Below, one piece after another: positions 43,342 to 52,531 of a stretch of 64,000 nucleotides of DNA. The stretch is from assembly GCA_944381485.1 (NCBI GenBank), contig CALWLI010000001.1, positions 1 through 64,000 on the forward strand, in the 5' to 3' direction. The position numbers were made by a program, and so were the translations under genes. The DNA comes from an uncultured Lachnospiraceae bacterium. GTDB taxonomy: Bacteria > Bacillota > Clostridia > Lachnospirales > Lachnospiraceae. The notes beneath the pieces are model-generated. The model did not search any database. It was given only the letters and a program-made list of their open reading frames with translations, and was not told the origin of the DNA. Position 1 is the first letter of the stretch; every line of letters starts with the position of its first letter.

Positions 43342-45068
43342 TAAAAGCATTGCAAAGACGTTTTGCGTTATCGAGGCAAGGAGCCGTGGATTTAATCAAA
43401 GGCTGCATCACCTGTGTCGTGCAGGATATTTCTTTTATGATTCCTGTAGGACTTTTATACAAGTTTGTCATGGACATGATGAATGGAGGTATAAACGGAA
43501 GTCGTATCCCCTTTTATGCAGTGGGAGTTTTGCTTTGCTTATGCTTCATTTTTGCTGCAACCTATTTTCAATACAACGCAACCTATCTGGCTACTTATGT
43601 GGAGAGTGGGGTAAGACGTATTTCTTTAGCGGAACAGCTTCGCAAAATCCCTCTCTCTTTTTTCGGGAAAAAGGACCTTGCCGATTTGACAAACTCCATA
43701 ATGGGAGACTGTGCCACTTTGGAAACCGCTTTTTCTCATTATGTACCGGCTTTAGCAGGCTCTCTGATTTCCACAACGCTGATTTCAGTTTGCCTTTTTT
43801 TCTATGACCGGCGTATGGCCCTTGCGGCAGTTTGGGTTTTGCCGGTGGCTTTCACCATTACAATTTTTTCAGGCCGCATACAGGAATATTTTAACAGGAA
43901 ATCCGTAGCGGCAAATGTTGCCCTTGAAAGTGGCGTTCAGGAGTGCATTGAAAGCTTACAGGACTTAAAGGCAAATAATGCGGAAGAAGCCTATTTAAAA
44001 GAACTGAATAAGAAAATTGATTACGTGGAGAAAAGGCACATCATTACAGAACTTGGCACCGCCCTTTTTGTTGTCTCCTCTACTTTAATTCTGAAATTCG
44101 GAATAGCTACGGTAGCGCTTGTGGGCTCTGTGCTGCTTGTGCAAGGTGAAATAGAGATCCCTTTGTTTTTCCTGTTTTTGCTGGTGGCGTCCAGACTATA
44201 TGCCCCGTTGGAAGGAGCTTTGCAAAATCTGGCAGCTGTTATTTCGACAAAAACCAATATTGACCGCATGAACGAAATTCTTGATCACCCCATTCAAATG
44301 GGAAAAGGGCAACTGACAAACAAAGGGTACGATATCGTTTTCGACCATGTGGGCTTTTCCTATCATGCCGGTGAAACAGTATTAAAAGATGTGTCATTTA
44401 CAGCAAAGCAAGGGGAAGTTACTGCTTTGGTCGGGCCCTCAGGAGGAGGAAAAACAACTGTTTCCCGTCTTGCCGCTCGTTTTTGGGATATTGGCAAAGG
44501 AAAAATTACAGTAGGAGGCATGGATATTTCACAAATAGAGCCGGAAACCTTGTTGTCGTTGTATTCCATTGTATTTCAAGACGTAACATTGTTTAACAAT
44601 ACTATTCTGGAAAATATCCGTATTGGCAGAAAGGATGCCACCGATGAAGAAGTAATACAAGCGGCAAGGCTTGCAAACTGCGAGGAGTTCACCTTAAAAC
44701 TCCCGGATGGCTATAACAGCATGATAGGGGAAAACGGCTGCGAACTTTCCGGAGGAGAAAGACAACGAATTTCCATTGCCCGGGCTTTTCTCAAAAATGC
44801 ACCGATTATCTTACTTGATGAAGCTACAGCAAGCCTCGACGTTGAAAATGAAACCCTCATACAGACCGCTTTATCGCGGCTTATAAAAGACAAGACAGTG
44901 TTTGTTATCGCTCATCGTATGCGTACTGTAAGTGGTGCAGATAAAGTGGTGGTACTTTCAGACGGAATCGTCTCCGAACAGGGAGCGCCGGAAGAATTGA
45001 TGCGAACAGGTAAGATTTATCCCCATATGATGCAACTGCAAATGCTGAGCGGAAGTTGGGGGATATGA
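43338..45068 (+). CDS. ABC exporter, fused TM and ATPase, subunit 2
   Basis: Partner half-transporter of 576 residues. Six TM helices precede an ATPase with GPSGGGKTTVSRLAAR, LSGGERQRISIARAF and IILLDEATASLDVENE. The Walker motifs of both subunits look intact, so both ATP sites may be active. The ATG at 43338, 8 nt after AGGAGG and overlapping the previous stop, is preferred over an upstream in-frame reading from 43197. The substrate is unknown. Confidence 0.92.
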   Translation: MIKALQRRFALSRQGAVDLIKGCITCVVQDISFMIPVGLLYKFVMDMMNGGINGSRIPFYAVGVLLCLCFIFAATYFQYNATYLATYVESGVRRISLAEQLRKIPLSFFGKKDLADLTNSIMGDCATLETAFSHYVPALAGSLISTTLISVCLFFYDRRMALAAVWVLPVAFTITIFSGRIQEYFNRKSVAANVALESGVQECIESLQDLKANNAEEAYLKELNKKIDYVEKRHIITELGTALFVVSSTLILKFGIATVALVGSVLLVQGEIEIPLFFLFLLVASRLYAPLEGALQNLAAVISTKTNIDRMNEILDHPIQMGKGQLTNKGYDIVFDHVGFSYHAGETVLKDVSFTAKQGEVTALVGPSGGGKTTVSRLAARFWDIGKGKITVGGMDISQIEPETLLSLYSIVFQDVTLFNNTILENIRIGRKDATDEEVIQAARLANCEEFTLKLPDGYNSMIGENGCELSGGERQRISIARAFLKNAPIILLDEATASLDVENETLIQTALSRLIKDKTVFVIAHRMRTVSGADKVVVLSDGIVSEQGAPEELMRTGKIYPHMMQLQMLSGSWGI

Positions 45069-45132
45069 TGAATGTGCATTTGCAGCTGATCTTTTCAGGT
45101 GATTCTTGATACTGTTTTGTTAGTAACTCTCT

Positions 45133-46500
45133 TTATGGCCTCGCTTTTTTCTTGCCGTTAAGCTCCGGCATTATCATCAAAAGCATTGCGGTGAAGCATA
45201 TAGTGCCGCCCACCACATTAGATATGGGCTCCGCCATAAATACTCCGTGGGCTCCAAGTCCTGCAACATGGGGGAGTATAATGGTAAGAGGCACAACGAT
45301 TATAACCTTCCTCAATATTGAGAAAAATATGGTCTGCTTCTTTTTTCCAAGGGACTTGAAGACCATTTGACCGCTGAACTGCAGTGCCTGGAATATGTAG
45401 GCAAAGTAGTAGGTGTGAAGAGAGGTCACTGCCACAGAAAGAAGGGAGCTGTCGGAATTAAATATACTTATAAAGAAAACAGGGAAGAGGAAGATAAGAA
45501 GCCATACGACTCCTGTGTAGGTGAGGGTGGCCCCTGTCACCAAAAATATGGCTTTTTTTACATCCTTATATTTCCCGGCTCCGTAGTTGTAGCTAAGCAC
45601 AGGTGAGGCTCCATCCGTGATGGCCAGAGCCGGAGTGTCAAGTATCTGCCTTACTGAATTGATGATGGTCATGGCTGATATGTACATGTCGCCGCCGAAG
45701 GTCCCCAGCACATTGTTGTTGATTACCTGAATAAGGCTGTTGTTTATCTGCATTACAAAGCTTGAAACACCCAGTCCCACAATGTTTTTTACAGTTGATG
45801 CCTTGAGGGATTTGGGAATTTTAAGCGAGAGTTTAAGCTCCGCCTTGTCCGAGGTCAAAAAATGCAGTACAAACATGGCGGATATGAACTGAGAGATGAT
45901 GGTTGCAAGGGCAGCACCGGAAACTCCCATATCAAAGAGGAAAATAAATATGGGATCCAGTATTATATTTGCCATGGCTCCCACAAAGACTGTCATCATA
46001 CCCACAGAGGAAAAGCCCTGGGAATTTATAAAAGGATTGAGGCCAAGGGCTGTCATTGAGAATACAGTGCCTGCAAGGTATATCCTCATGTAGGGTTCGG
46101 CATAGACTATAGTGATATCGGAGGCTCCGAAAAGATAGAGCACGGGCCTTAAAAACAGCTCTCCAAAAAGAGTGAGGACGAGGGCTGTGATGATCAGCAG
46201 ATAAAAGGAGGTGTTCATGATCTCCTGAGCCCCGGTGAGATTCTTGCGGCCCCTCTCTATGGAGCAGAGGGGAGCGCCGCCGACGCCGTAAAGATTTGTG
46301 AAGGCTGTTACTATGGTTATCAGGGGAAAACATATACCCACCCCTCCCAAAGCCGTAACTCCGACTTCCGGGATCCTGCCTATGTATACTCGGTCCACAA
46401 TGTTGTACATGAGATTTAATACCTGGGCAACCAACATTGGGAAGGCCGCATAAAAAATATTCTGAGCTGTTTTTCCGTTTGAAAAATCTATCTGTTTCAT
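45133..46500 (-). CDS. MATE-family multidrug efflux transporter
   Basis: Twelve-helix cation/drug antiporter of 455 residues. The N-terminal FYAAFPMLVAQVLNLMYNIV and RVYIGRIPEVGVTALGGVG are family hallmarks, as is the second-half PALAITDGASPVLSYNYGAG. Divergent from the cytidine deaminase gene. The drug or toxin exported is unknown. Confidence 0.92.
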   Translation of the reverse strand: MKQIDFSNGKTAQNIFYAAFPMLVAQVLNLMYNIVDRVYIGRIPEVGVTALGGVGICFPLITIVTAFTNLYGVGGAPLCSIERGRKNLTGAQEIMNTSFYLLIITALVLTLFGELFLRPVLYLFGASDITIVYAEPYMRIYLAGTVFSMTALGLNPFINSQGFSSVGMMTVFVGAMANIILDPIFIFLFDMGVSGAALATIISQFISAMFVLHFLTSDKAELKLSLKIPKSLKASTVKNIVGLGVSSFVMQINNSLIQVINNNVLGTFGGDMYISAMTIINSVRQILDTPALAITDGASPVLSYNYGAGKYKDVKKAIFLVTGATLTYTGVVWLLIFLFPVFFISIFNSDSSLLSVAVTSLHTYYFAYIFQALQFSGQMVFKSLGKKKQTIFFSILRKVIIVVPLTIILPHVAGLGAHGVFMAEPISNVVGGTICFTAMLLMIMPELNGKKKARP

Positions 46501-46581
46501 AAACGCAGGACCTCTGATATAATTAGTATTTAATAATGCAATGAATAATATAACACTAAATTAAAAAAGGAGGAAGACAAA

Positions 46582-47040
46582 ATGGCGAAAAACACGGAAG
46601 CTAAGGTTTATGAGGAGCTTACAGCTGCCGCCTTGGCAAAGCTTACGGACTCCTATGTCCCATACTCACACTTTAATGTGGCGGCCGCCCTCCTGTGCCG
46701 AGACGGCGATATCGTTACAGGGATAAATATAGAAAATGCTGCCTACGGTGCGGGCATATGTGCGGAGCGCACAGCGATTTTCAAGGCTGTGAGCGAGGGA
46801 AAGAAAGACTTTGAAGCCATCGCTGTCGTCGGGTGCAGATCAGAGCACCTTGCGACTGAGGAATATAAAAAGGGAATACTTCCTGACTACTGCCCACCCT
46901 GCGGTATCTGCAGACAGGTGATGAGGGAATTCACGGATCCCAACAGCTTTAAGATAATACTTGCAAGGAGCGTAGAAGACCTGAAGATATATACTCTGGA
47001 AGAACTTTTGGTTGACAGCTTCGGCCCTGAGAACCTGTAG
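46582..47040 (+). CDS. cdd: Cytidine deaminase
   Basis: Zinc enzyme converting cytidine and deoxycytidine to uridine forms in pyrimidine salvage. The 152 residues include SHFNVAAALLCRDGDIVTGI, the catalytic C-A-E in GICAERTAIFK, and the zinc pair in PPCGICRQVMREF. AGGAGG lies before the ATG. It stands alone between MATE and the 6S RNA region. Confidence 0.95.
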   Translation: MAKNTEAKVYEELTAAALAKLTDSYVPYSHFNVAAALLCRDGDIVTGINIENAAYGAGICAERTAIFKAVSEGKKDFEAIAVVGCRSEHLATEEYKKGILPDYCPPCGICRQVMREFTDPNSFKIILARSVEDLKIYTLEELLVDSFGPENL

Positions 47041-47077
47041 CAGTTTAAGAGCTTATATCACGGCTTCAAACTTACTG

Positions 47078-47107
47078 TTGAAATGGTGATAATACTTATG
47101 ATAAAAT
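47078..47107 (+). promoter_or_regulatory. Promoter of the 6S RNA
   Basis: TTGAAA and TAAAAT with an 18-nt spacer place the start site near 47113, at the 5' arm of the predicted closing stem. Confidence 0.5.
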
Positions 47108-47112
47108 AAAGA

Positions 47113-47290
47113 CACCTGGGATGTTCGAGGTATCTGATTTAATTACTTCCACAAATTGACATACGGGATTCCGGTATTATGATGTGGATATCGGGCCACC
47201 TTTGAGTGGATGGTTGAAGCGGTCTTCGAGGAAACCCACCTGGCGTAAAGCTGGGAGTCACTTACAGGTATACGGCATCTTGGGCCTTTA
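47113..47290 (+). ncRNA. ssrS: Probable 6S RNA
   Basis: The 390-nt gap between cdd and the next marR gene has no gene. The 5' arm CCTGGGATG (47115-47123) pairs with CATCTTGGG (47276-47284), nine pairs with three G-U. Both ends match the E. coli 6S RNA ends: GATGTTCG after the 5' arm and CGGCATCT before the 3' end. The middle forms a long stem with a hairpin TCCACA/TGTGGA. This is the open-promoter mimic that binds sigma-A polymerase. Promoter and terminator flank it. Confidence 0.7.
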
Positions 47291-47300
47291 AAAAAATATG

Positions 47301-47330
47301 ACACAGAGCTTTGGACTCTGTGTTTTTTTT
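47301..47330 (+). terminator. Terminator of the 6S RNA
   Basis: ACACAGAG pairs with CTCTGTGT around a 7-nt loop and is followed by a run of eight T. Confidence 0.9.
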
Positions 47331-47351
47331 GTGAAAATTTTTCTTCTTTTA

Positions 47352-47398
47352 TTGACAATAAGGATAAAACAAAGTAATATACTGTTCGCACCCGAACA
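47352..47398 (+). promoter_or_regulatory. marR promoter and operator
   Basis: TTGACA and TAATAT are 17 nt apart. Immediately after the -10 box lies TGTTCG-cacc-CGAACA (47383-47398), an inverted repeat well placed for autorepression by the downstream MarR protein. Confidence 0.7.
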
Positions 47399-47431
47399 AT
47401 ATGCGAGGTTTCAGGAAGGGAGGTAAGACAG

Positions 47432-47893
47432 TTGGAATATGATTGCGGTGCGTATATAAACATACTTTCAAACAAGGTCAAGTCGCGGCTCGACTCCGCC
47501 ATCTCGGATTTCGGCATAACAGGAGTGCAGAGCCGGTTTATTTTTTACATTTTGACACACTACAAAAAGGCTCCGGTATTTCAGAGGGACATAGAGAATG
47601 CCTACAGGATAGGCAGATCAACGGCCACAGGAGTGCTCAACCTCATGGAAAAAAACGGCCTTATAGTGAGACAAAGTGTGGATACAGATGCCAGGCTTAA
47701 AAGCCTGATCCCCACAAAAAAGGCAGAGGAGCTTAACGAGAGGGTAAGAGAGATACTGAAAGAGACAGATTCGATACTCACAAGGGGACTTTCGGATGAG
47801 AACATAGCTCTTTTTAAGGAAGTGGCAAAAAAAATGATATTGAACCTTGAAGAATTTGAGGACAGCCATAAGCATGGCTGCCGGATAGAATAA
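47432..47893 (+). CDS. MarR-family transcriptional regulator
   Basis: Winged-helix regulator of 153 residues heading the ABC exporter operon. The HTH includes ENAYRIGRSTATGVLNLMEK and the wing DTDARLKSLIPTKKAEELN. The start is TTG, 8 nt after GGGAGG. Genes 47920 and 49658 follow without a terminator, so it is expected to control the exporter, possibly in response to a toxic substrate. Confidence 0.92.
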   Translation: MEYDCGAYINILSNKVKSRLDSAISDFGITGVQSRFIFYILTHYKKAPVFQRDIENAYRIGRSTATGVLNLMEKNGLIVRQSVDTDARLKSLIPTKKAEELNERVREILKETDSILTRGLSDENIALFKEVAKKMILNLEEFEDSHKHGCRIE

Positions 47894-47919
47894 AGAAGAC
47901 AAAAGGAGGAATGACTCAG

Positions 47920-49668
47920 ATGATAAAGATCTTGGCTCGCAGCGTGCGTGAGTATAAGAAAGCTGCCATACTGACCCCCATTCTGGTAATAGTGGAGGTC
48001 ATTTTGGAATGTCTTATACCCTTTGTTATAGCCAATCTGGTAAACGAGATGCAGGCGGGATGTTCCATGGATGTTATTGTGAGCTACGGAGTGAAGCTGA
48101 TAGTAATGTCCGTAGTATCACTTATCTTCGGCGCAGCCGCGGGAGCTACCTGTGCAAGGGCTTCGGCAGGCTATGCCAGAAACTTGAGGAAGGATATGTT
48201 CTATAAGATACAGGACTATTCCTTCGAGAACATCGACAAATTTTCCGTATCAAGCCTGGTTACACGTCTTACCACGGATATAACCAATGTGCAGATGGCT
48301 TTCATGATGATAATAAGAGTGGCGATCAGATGTCCTCTTATGCTGGTATTCTCATTTGCCATGGGATTTATCATGGGTGGAAAGCTTGCCATGATATTCC
48401 TGTTTACTATTCCCTTACTGGGAATAGGCCTTTTCCTTGTCATAAGGAAGGCCATGCCTCTTTTCAGAAGCGTGTTCAGGAAATATGACGCCTTAAATGA
48501 CTCGGTACAGGAAAATGTGCAGGCGATGCGCGTGGTAAAGTCCTATGTCAGGGAGGACTTTGAGAAAGAAAAGTTCGGAGCTGCTGCAAAGGATGTACAG
48601 AAGGACTTTACAAAGGCTGAGCGCATAATGGCTATAAACAACCCTATGATGCAGTTCTGCGTATATGCAGGAATGGTATTTGTGCTGTCCTACGGCTCCT
48701 ACGCCGTTATAACAAGCAGAGGTCTTGACATAAATGTGGGACAGATGTCAGCTATGGTGACCTACAGCTTCCAGATACTCATGAGCCTTATGATGGTGTC
48801 CATGGTATTTACTATGATAACCATGTCTGCGGAATCTGCGGAGAGGATAGTGGAGGTGCTGAGCGAGGAGAGCACACTTAAGAATCCTGAGAATCCTGTA
48901 ATGGAGGTAAAGGACGGATCCATAGACTTTGAAAATGTCAGCTTCAAGTATTCCAAGAAAGCTGACCGAATGGCTCTCTCTGACATAAATCTCCACATAA
49001 ATTCAGGAGAGGTAATAGGCATATTGGGAGGCACCGGCTCTTCAAAGACCACACTTATACAGCTCATTCCCCGTCTCTATGATGTCACGGAGGGAAGCGT
49101 AAAGGTCGGAGGACTTGACGTCAAAGACTATGATCTGGAGACACTCAGGAATCAGGTGGCTGTAGTGCTTCAGAAGAACGTTCTGTTTTCCGGAACTATA
49201 AAGGACAACCTTCGCTGGGGAAATCCCAATGCCACTGACGAGGAGATGGAGGAGGCCTGCAGGCTTGCTCAGGCGGATGAATTCATAAAGCTTTTCCCCG
49301 ACAAGTATGACACATGGATAGAACAGGGCGGAACCAATGTTTCAGGAGGACAGAAGCAGCGACTTTGCATAGCCAGAGCCCTCTTGAAAAAGCCCAAGGT
49401 GCTTATACTGGATGACTCCACAAGTGCCGTGGACACCAGGACAGACGCCCTCATAAGAAAGGGCTTCAGAGAATTTATACCTGACACCACCAAGATAATC
49501 ATAGCTCAGCGTGTAGCCAGCGTTCAGGATGCCGACAGGATAATCCTTATGGAGGGCGGCAGGATAAGCGCTGTGGGAAGCCATGATGAGCTTATGAAGA
49601 CCAACGAGATATACAGAGACATATACAGGACACAGAACAGAGCGGGAGGTGATAAGGATGGCGAATAA
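47920..49668 (+). CDS. Heterodimeric ABC exporter subunit with degenerate ATP site
   Basis: Half-transporter of 582 residues with six TM helices and an ATPase. Walker A reads GGTGSSKT, with Ser where the P-loop usually has Gly. The catalytic base after Walker B is Asp, not Glu (VLILDDSTSAVDTRTD). These features mark the non-catalytic site of BmrCD/TM287-288-type heterodimers. AGGAGG is 10 nt before the ATG at 47920, preferred over the ATG at 47911, which lies too close. It overlaps its partner gene by 11 nt. Confidence 0.92.
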   Translation: MIKILARSVREYKKAAILTPILVIVEVILECLIPFVIANLVNEMQAGCSMDVIVSYGVKLIVMSVVSLIFGAAAGATCARASAGYARNLRKDMFYKIQDYSFENIDKFSVSSLVTRLTTDITNVQMAFMMIIRVAIRCPLMLVFSFAMGFIMGGKLAMIFLFTIPLLGIGLFLVIRKAMPLFRSVFRKYDALNDSVQENVQAMRVVKSYVREDFEKEKFGAAAKDVQKDFTKAERIMAINNPMMQFCVYAGMVFVLSYGSYAVITSRGLDINVGQMSAMVTYSFQILMSLMMVSMVFTMITMSAESAERIVEVLSEESTLKNPENPVMEVKDGSIDFENVSFKYSKKADRMALSDINLHINSGEVIGILGGTGSSKTTLIQLIPRLYDVTEGSVKVGGLDVKDYDLETLRNQVAVVLQKNVLFSGTIKDNLRWGNPNATDEEMEEACRLAQADEFIKLFPDKYDTWIEQGGTNVSGGQKQRLCIARALLKKPKVLILDDSTSAVDTRTDALIRKGFREFIPDTTKIIIAQRVASVQDADRIILMEGGRISAVGSHDELMKTNEIYRDIYRTQNRAGGDKDGE

Positions 49669-51568
49669 TACTTCTATGAGAGGAAAAAGAGCTCCCAAGG
49701 GAGTACTTAAGAGGACCATACGCACTGTTTTCGAGTTCTATCCGGTGCTTTTACCTCTTGCAATAGGTTGCATACTTATAAACGCCATAGTCAGCTCCGT
49801 CCCTTCGGTATTCATGCAGAACGTAATAGCTGTGGTTGAGGACACCTTTGCCACAGGGGACTGGGCAAGGGCGGTAGGGCCCATAGCAAAGCTCCTTACC
49901 ATACTCATAAGCATGTATGTCATAAGCCTTATAGCCGGCGCCACATTCAACCAGCTTATGGCTGTGATCACCCAGGGAACACTTTCAAAGCTCAGACAAA
50001 AGATGTTTGACCACATGCAGAGCCTTCCCATAAGCTACTTCGACACCCACAATCACGGTGATATCATGAGCTTTTACACCAATGATATAGATACACTGAG
50101 GCAGCTTATAAGCCAAAGCCTTCCCCAGCTTCTGATCTCGGGAGTGACGCTGACGACAGTATTTTGCATCATGCTCTACTACAGCATCTGGCTTGCCCTT
50201 GTTGTTGTCTGCGGAGTGCTTATAATGACTGTTGTGGTCCGCTATGTCACGGGACATTCATCCCGCTATTTCCTGAAGCAGCAGATAACCATAGCAAAGA
50301 CCGAGGGCTTCATGGAAGAGATGATGAACGGCCAGAAGGTCATAAAGGTATTCTGCCATGAGGATGGTGCCAAAGCGGATTTTGACAAGGTAAATGACGA
50401 GCTCTTTGAGAATTCCGAGAAGGCCAACAGATTTGCAAATATCCTTATGCCTCTTTTGGGAAACATAGGTAACGTTATGTATGTTATCGTTGCCCTGGTA
50501 GGAGGAAGCCTTCTTTTGGCGGGAGCTCCTAACCTGAGCATTTCAGGATTGGCTTTAAACATAAGTATAGTGGTACCCTTCCTGAACATGACAAAGCAGT
50601 TTGCAGGAGCCATAGGCCAGGTATCAAACCAGGTGAACATGATAGTAATGGGACTTGCGGGAGCCCACAGGATATTTGAGCTTTTGGACGAGGAGCCCGA
50701 GACTGATGAGGGATATGTGACTCTGGTAAATGCTGTTGAGAATGAAGACAGAAGCATCGAGGAGGCGGACCACAGGACCGGGGTTTGGGCTTGGAAGCAT
50801 CCTCACCATGACGGCACAGTCACATATACGAAGCTTACAGGAGACATACGTTTCTTTGACGTAGACTTTGCCTACGTTCCCGGAAAAGTAGTTCTTCACA
50901 ACATATCGCTCTATGCAAAGCCCGGACAGAAGATAGCCTTCGTAGGTTCTACAGGAGCGGGAAAAACTACTATTACAAACCTGATAAACCGCTTCTATGA
51001 CATTGCCGACGGAAAGATCAGATATGACGGTATAAACATAAACAAGATAAAGAAGGACGATCTCAGACACAGCTTGGGAATAGTACTTCAGGACACCAAT
51101 CTCTTCACAGGAACGGTTATGGAAAATATCCGCTATGGAAAGCTGGATGCCACGGATGAGGAATGCGTAGCTGCAGCCAAGCTTGCGGGAGCGGACGACT
51201 TTATAAGACGTCTTCCGGACGGATATAACACAAAGCTTACAGGAAACGGAGCCAACCTGAGCCAGGGCCAGAGACAGCTTTTGGCCATAGCGAGAGCCGC
51301 AGTAGCCGATCCGCCCGTCATGATAATGGACGAGGCCACCAGCTCCATAGACACCCATACAGAGGCTATAGTGCAGAGGGGTATGGACGCCCTTATGAAG
51401 GGCAGGACCACCTTTGTCATCGCCCACAGGCTGTCAACGGTTCAGAACTCAAACGCCATCATGGTATTGGACCACGGCCGCATTATAGAGAGAGGAACCC
51501 ATGAGGATCTCATAAAGCTTAAGGGCACCTACTATCAGCTTTACACAGGAGCACTGGAGCTTGACTAA
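49658..51568 (+). CDS. Heterodimeric ABC exporter subunit with canonical ATP site
   Basis: Partner of 636 residues with six TM helices. The canonical ATPase has GSTGAGKTTITNLINRFYDI, LSQGQRQLLAIARA and VMIMDEATSSIDTHTE, where Glu is the catalytic base. A charged insertion (about 355-395) lies between the TM and ATPase domains, typical of the larger subunit. GGGAGGTG lies before the ATG at 49658. A terminator follows directly. Confidence 0.93.
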   Translation: MANNTSMRGKRAPKGVLKRTIRTVFEFYPVLLPLAIGCILINAIVSSVPSVFMQNVIAVVEDTFATGDWARAVGPIAKLLTILISMYVISLIAGATFNQLMAVITQGTLSKLRQKMFDHMQSLPISYFDTHNHGDIMSFYTNDIDTLRQLISQSLPQLLISGVTLTTVFCIMLYYSIWLALVVVCGVLIMTVVVRYVTGHSSRYFLKQQITIAKTEGFMEEMMNGQKVIKVFCHEDGAKADFDKVNDELFENSEKANRFANILMPLLGNIGNVMYVIVALVGGSLLLAGAPNLSISGLALNISIVVPFLNMTKQFAGAIGQVSNQVNMIVMGLAGAHRIFELLDEEPETDEGYVTLVNAVENEDRSIEEADHRTGVWAWKHPHHDGTVTYTKLTGDIRFFDVDFAYVPGKVVLHNISLYAKPGQKIAFVGSTGAGKTTITNLINRFYDIADGKIRYDGININKIKKDDLRHSLGIVLQDTNLFTGTVMENIRYGKLDATDEECVAAAKLAGADDFIRRLPDGYNTKLTGNGANLSQGQRQLLAIARAAVADPPVMIMDEATSSIDTHTEAIVQRGMDALMKGRTTFVIAHRLSTVQNSNAIMVLDHGRIIERGTHEDLIKLKGTYYQLYTGALELD

Positions 51569-51587
51569 GAAGAGAGCAAAAATTAAA

Positions 51588-51614
51588 GGCACAGCATTTC
51601 GCTGTGCCCTTTTT
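51588..51614. terminator. Bidirectional terminator
   Basis: GGCACAGC pairs with GCTGTGCC, followed by CTTTTTG on the plus strand and preceded by AATTAAA, which on the minus strand gives a T-run. It ends both converging transcripts. Confidence 0.85.
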
Positions 51615-51628
51615 GCTTTATAAAACAA

Positions 51629-52324
51629 TTACTCCTCAGTGATCTTTATCTCGGAGCTGTCATTGTCAGAGTCGATATCCTCATCCTCTTCCGGCTCTGC
51701 CGCAAAGAGACATTCATCCTCGGGGCTATCCTCCTCATCAACAGTATGGCTGTGCTTTTCGGCCTCCTCAGAGAGGTCGGCGGTGAGCTTCTCATCGATG
51801 GCCCTCTTCTTTTCCTCGGCCTCAGCCTCTATCTCCTCAAGATTCTTTTTGTACTCATCCTTTAAGCCTGATACAGTCTCAGTGAGAGCTCCGAATTTAT
51901 CTGAGACAGAGCCCTTGATATCAGAGAACATATCCTTGGCTGCAAACTTGATATTGCCCATGACCTCAGCCCTTGCGCTGTCAGGATCCTCCTTAAATTT
52001 TGAGTAGGTGTCCTTTACATGATCTGCTGCGCTCTTTCCGGCGGCAACTGTGATGGATCCCGCATCCACGGCAACTCTTCCTGCAGCTCCCGCAAGGTCC
52101 TTGGCGGCATTTTTAAGCTCGGCGGTATCCTTGAAATTAAGTGAGGTGTAGGTGCGCTTTGCGGCTTCCTTGACCTCTCCGCTGTCCCCCTCTATATCGT
52201 GGAAATCTTCCTTGGCCTTCTCCTTAAAATCGGTATAGTCCACCAGATATTTGACAGCCAAAGCTACAGCTCCCACAACTGCCGTAAAGCCTAAAAGACT
52301 TCCTATGCCCTTTTTTACACCCAT
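51629..52324 (-). CDS. YtxH-like membrane-anchored coiled-coil protein
   Basis: The 231-residue protein has one N-terminal TM (about 8-24, IGSLLGFTAVVGAVALAV), then a long amphipathic region rich in Lys, Glu and Ala with repeated helices (LKNAAKDLAGAAGRVAVDA) and a very acidic tail (SPEDECLFAAEPEEDEDIDS). AAGGAGGAAAG lies before the minus-strand ATG. It resembles YtxH/general-stress-type proteins in pattern only; no enzymatic motif is visible. Function unknown. Confidence 0.7.
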   Translation of the reverse strand: MGVKKGIGSLLGFTAVVGAVALAVKYLVDYTDFKEKAKEDFHDIEGDSGEVKEAAKRTYTSLNFKDTAELKNAAKDLAGAAGRVAVDAGSITVAAGKSAADHVKDTYSKFKEDPDSARAEVMGNIKFAAKDMFSDIKGSVSDKFGALTETVSGLKDEYKKNLEEIEAEAEEKKRAIDEKLTADLSEEAEKHSHTVDEEDSPEDECLFAAEPEEDEDIDSDNDSSEIKITEE

Positions 52325-52531
52325 AATACTTTCCTCCTTTTGTTGATTTACTAAAGCATGGAGATATATGAAGATCATACTTTAATTGTTTACATAATCA
52401 TAACATATTGGCTTAGGTTTAACAATAAATTTGTGTATATAGGCTGACTGCGGCTTCCATATCTGAGGTTTTACTTGACAAACACGGGTGCATTAATATA
52501 AGAAAAACTAAGATAAAAGGAGAGAGTGTAT

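Noticed and set aside
40714..45132. Composite transposon around the TetR-ABC cassette
   Set aside because: No transposase, terminal inverted repeats or flanking direct repeats were found at either edge.
52325..52531. yybP-ykoY manganese riboswitch before mntP
   Set aside because: No conserved paired core or A-rich loop of that class could be found; only a TTGACA-type promoter was seen.
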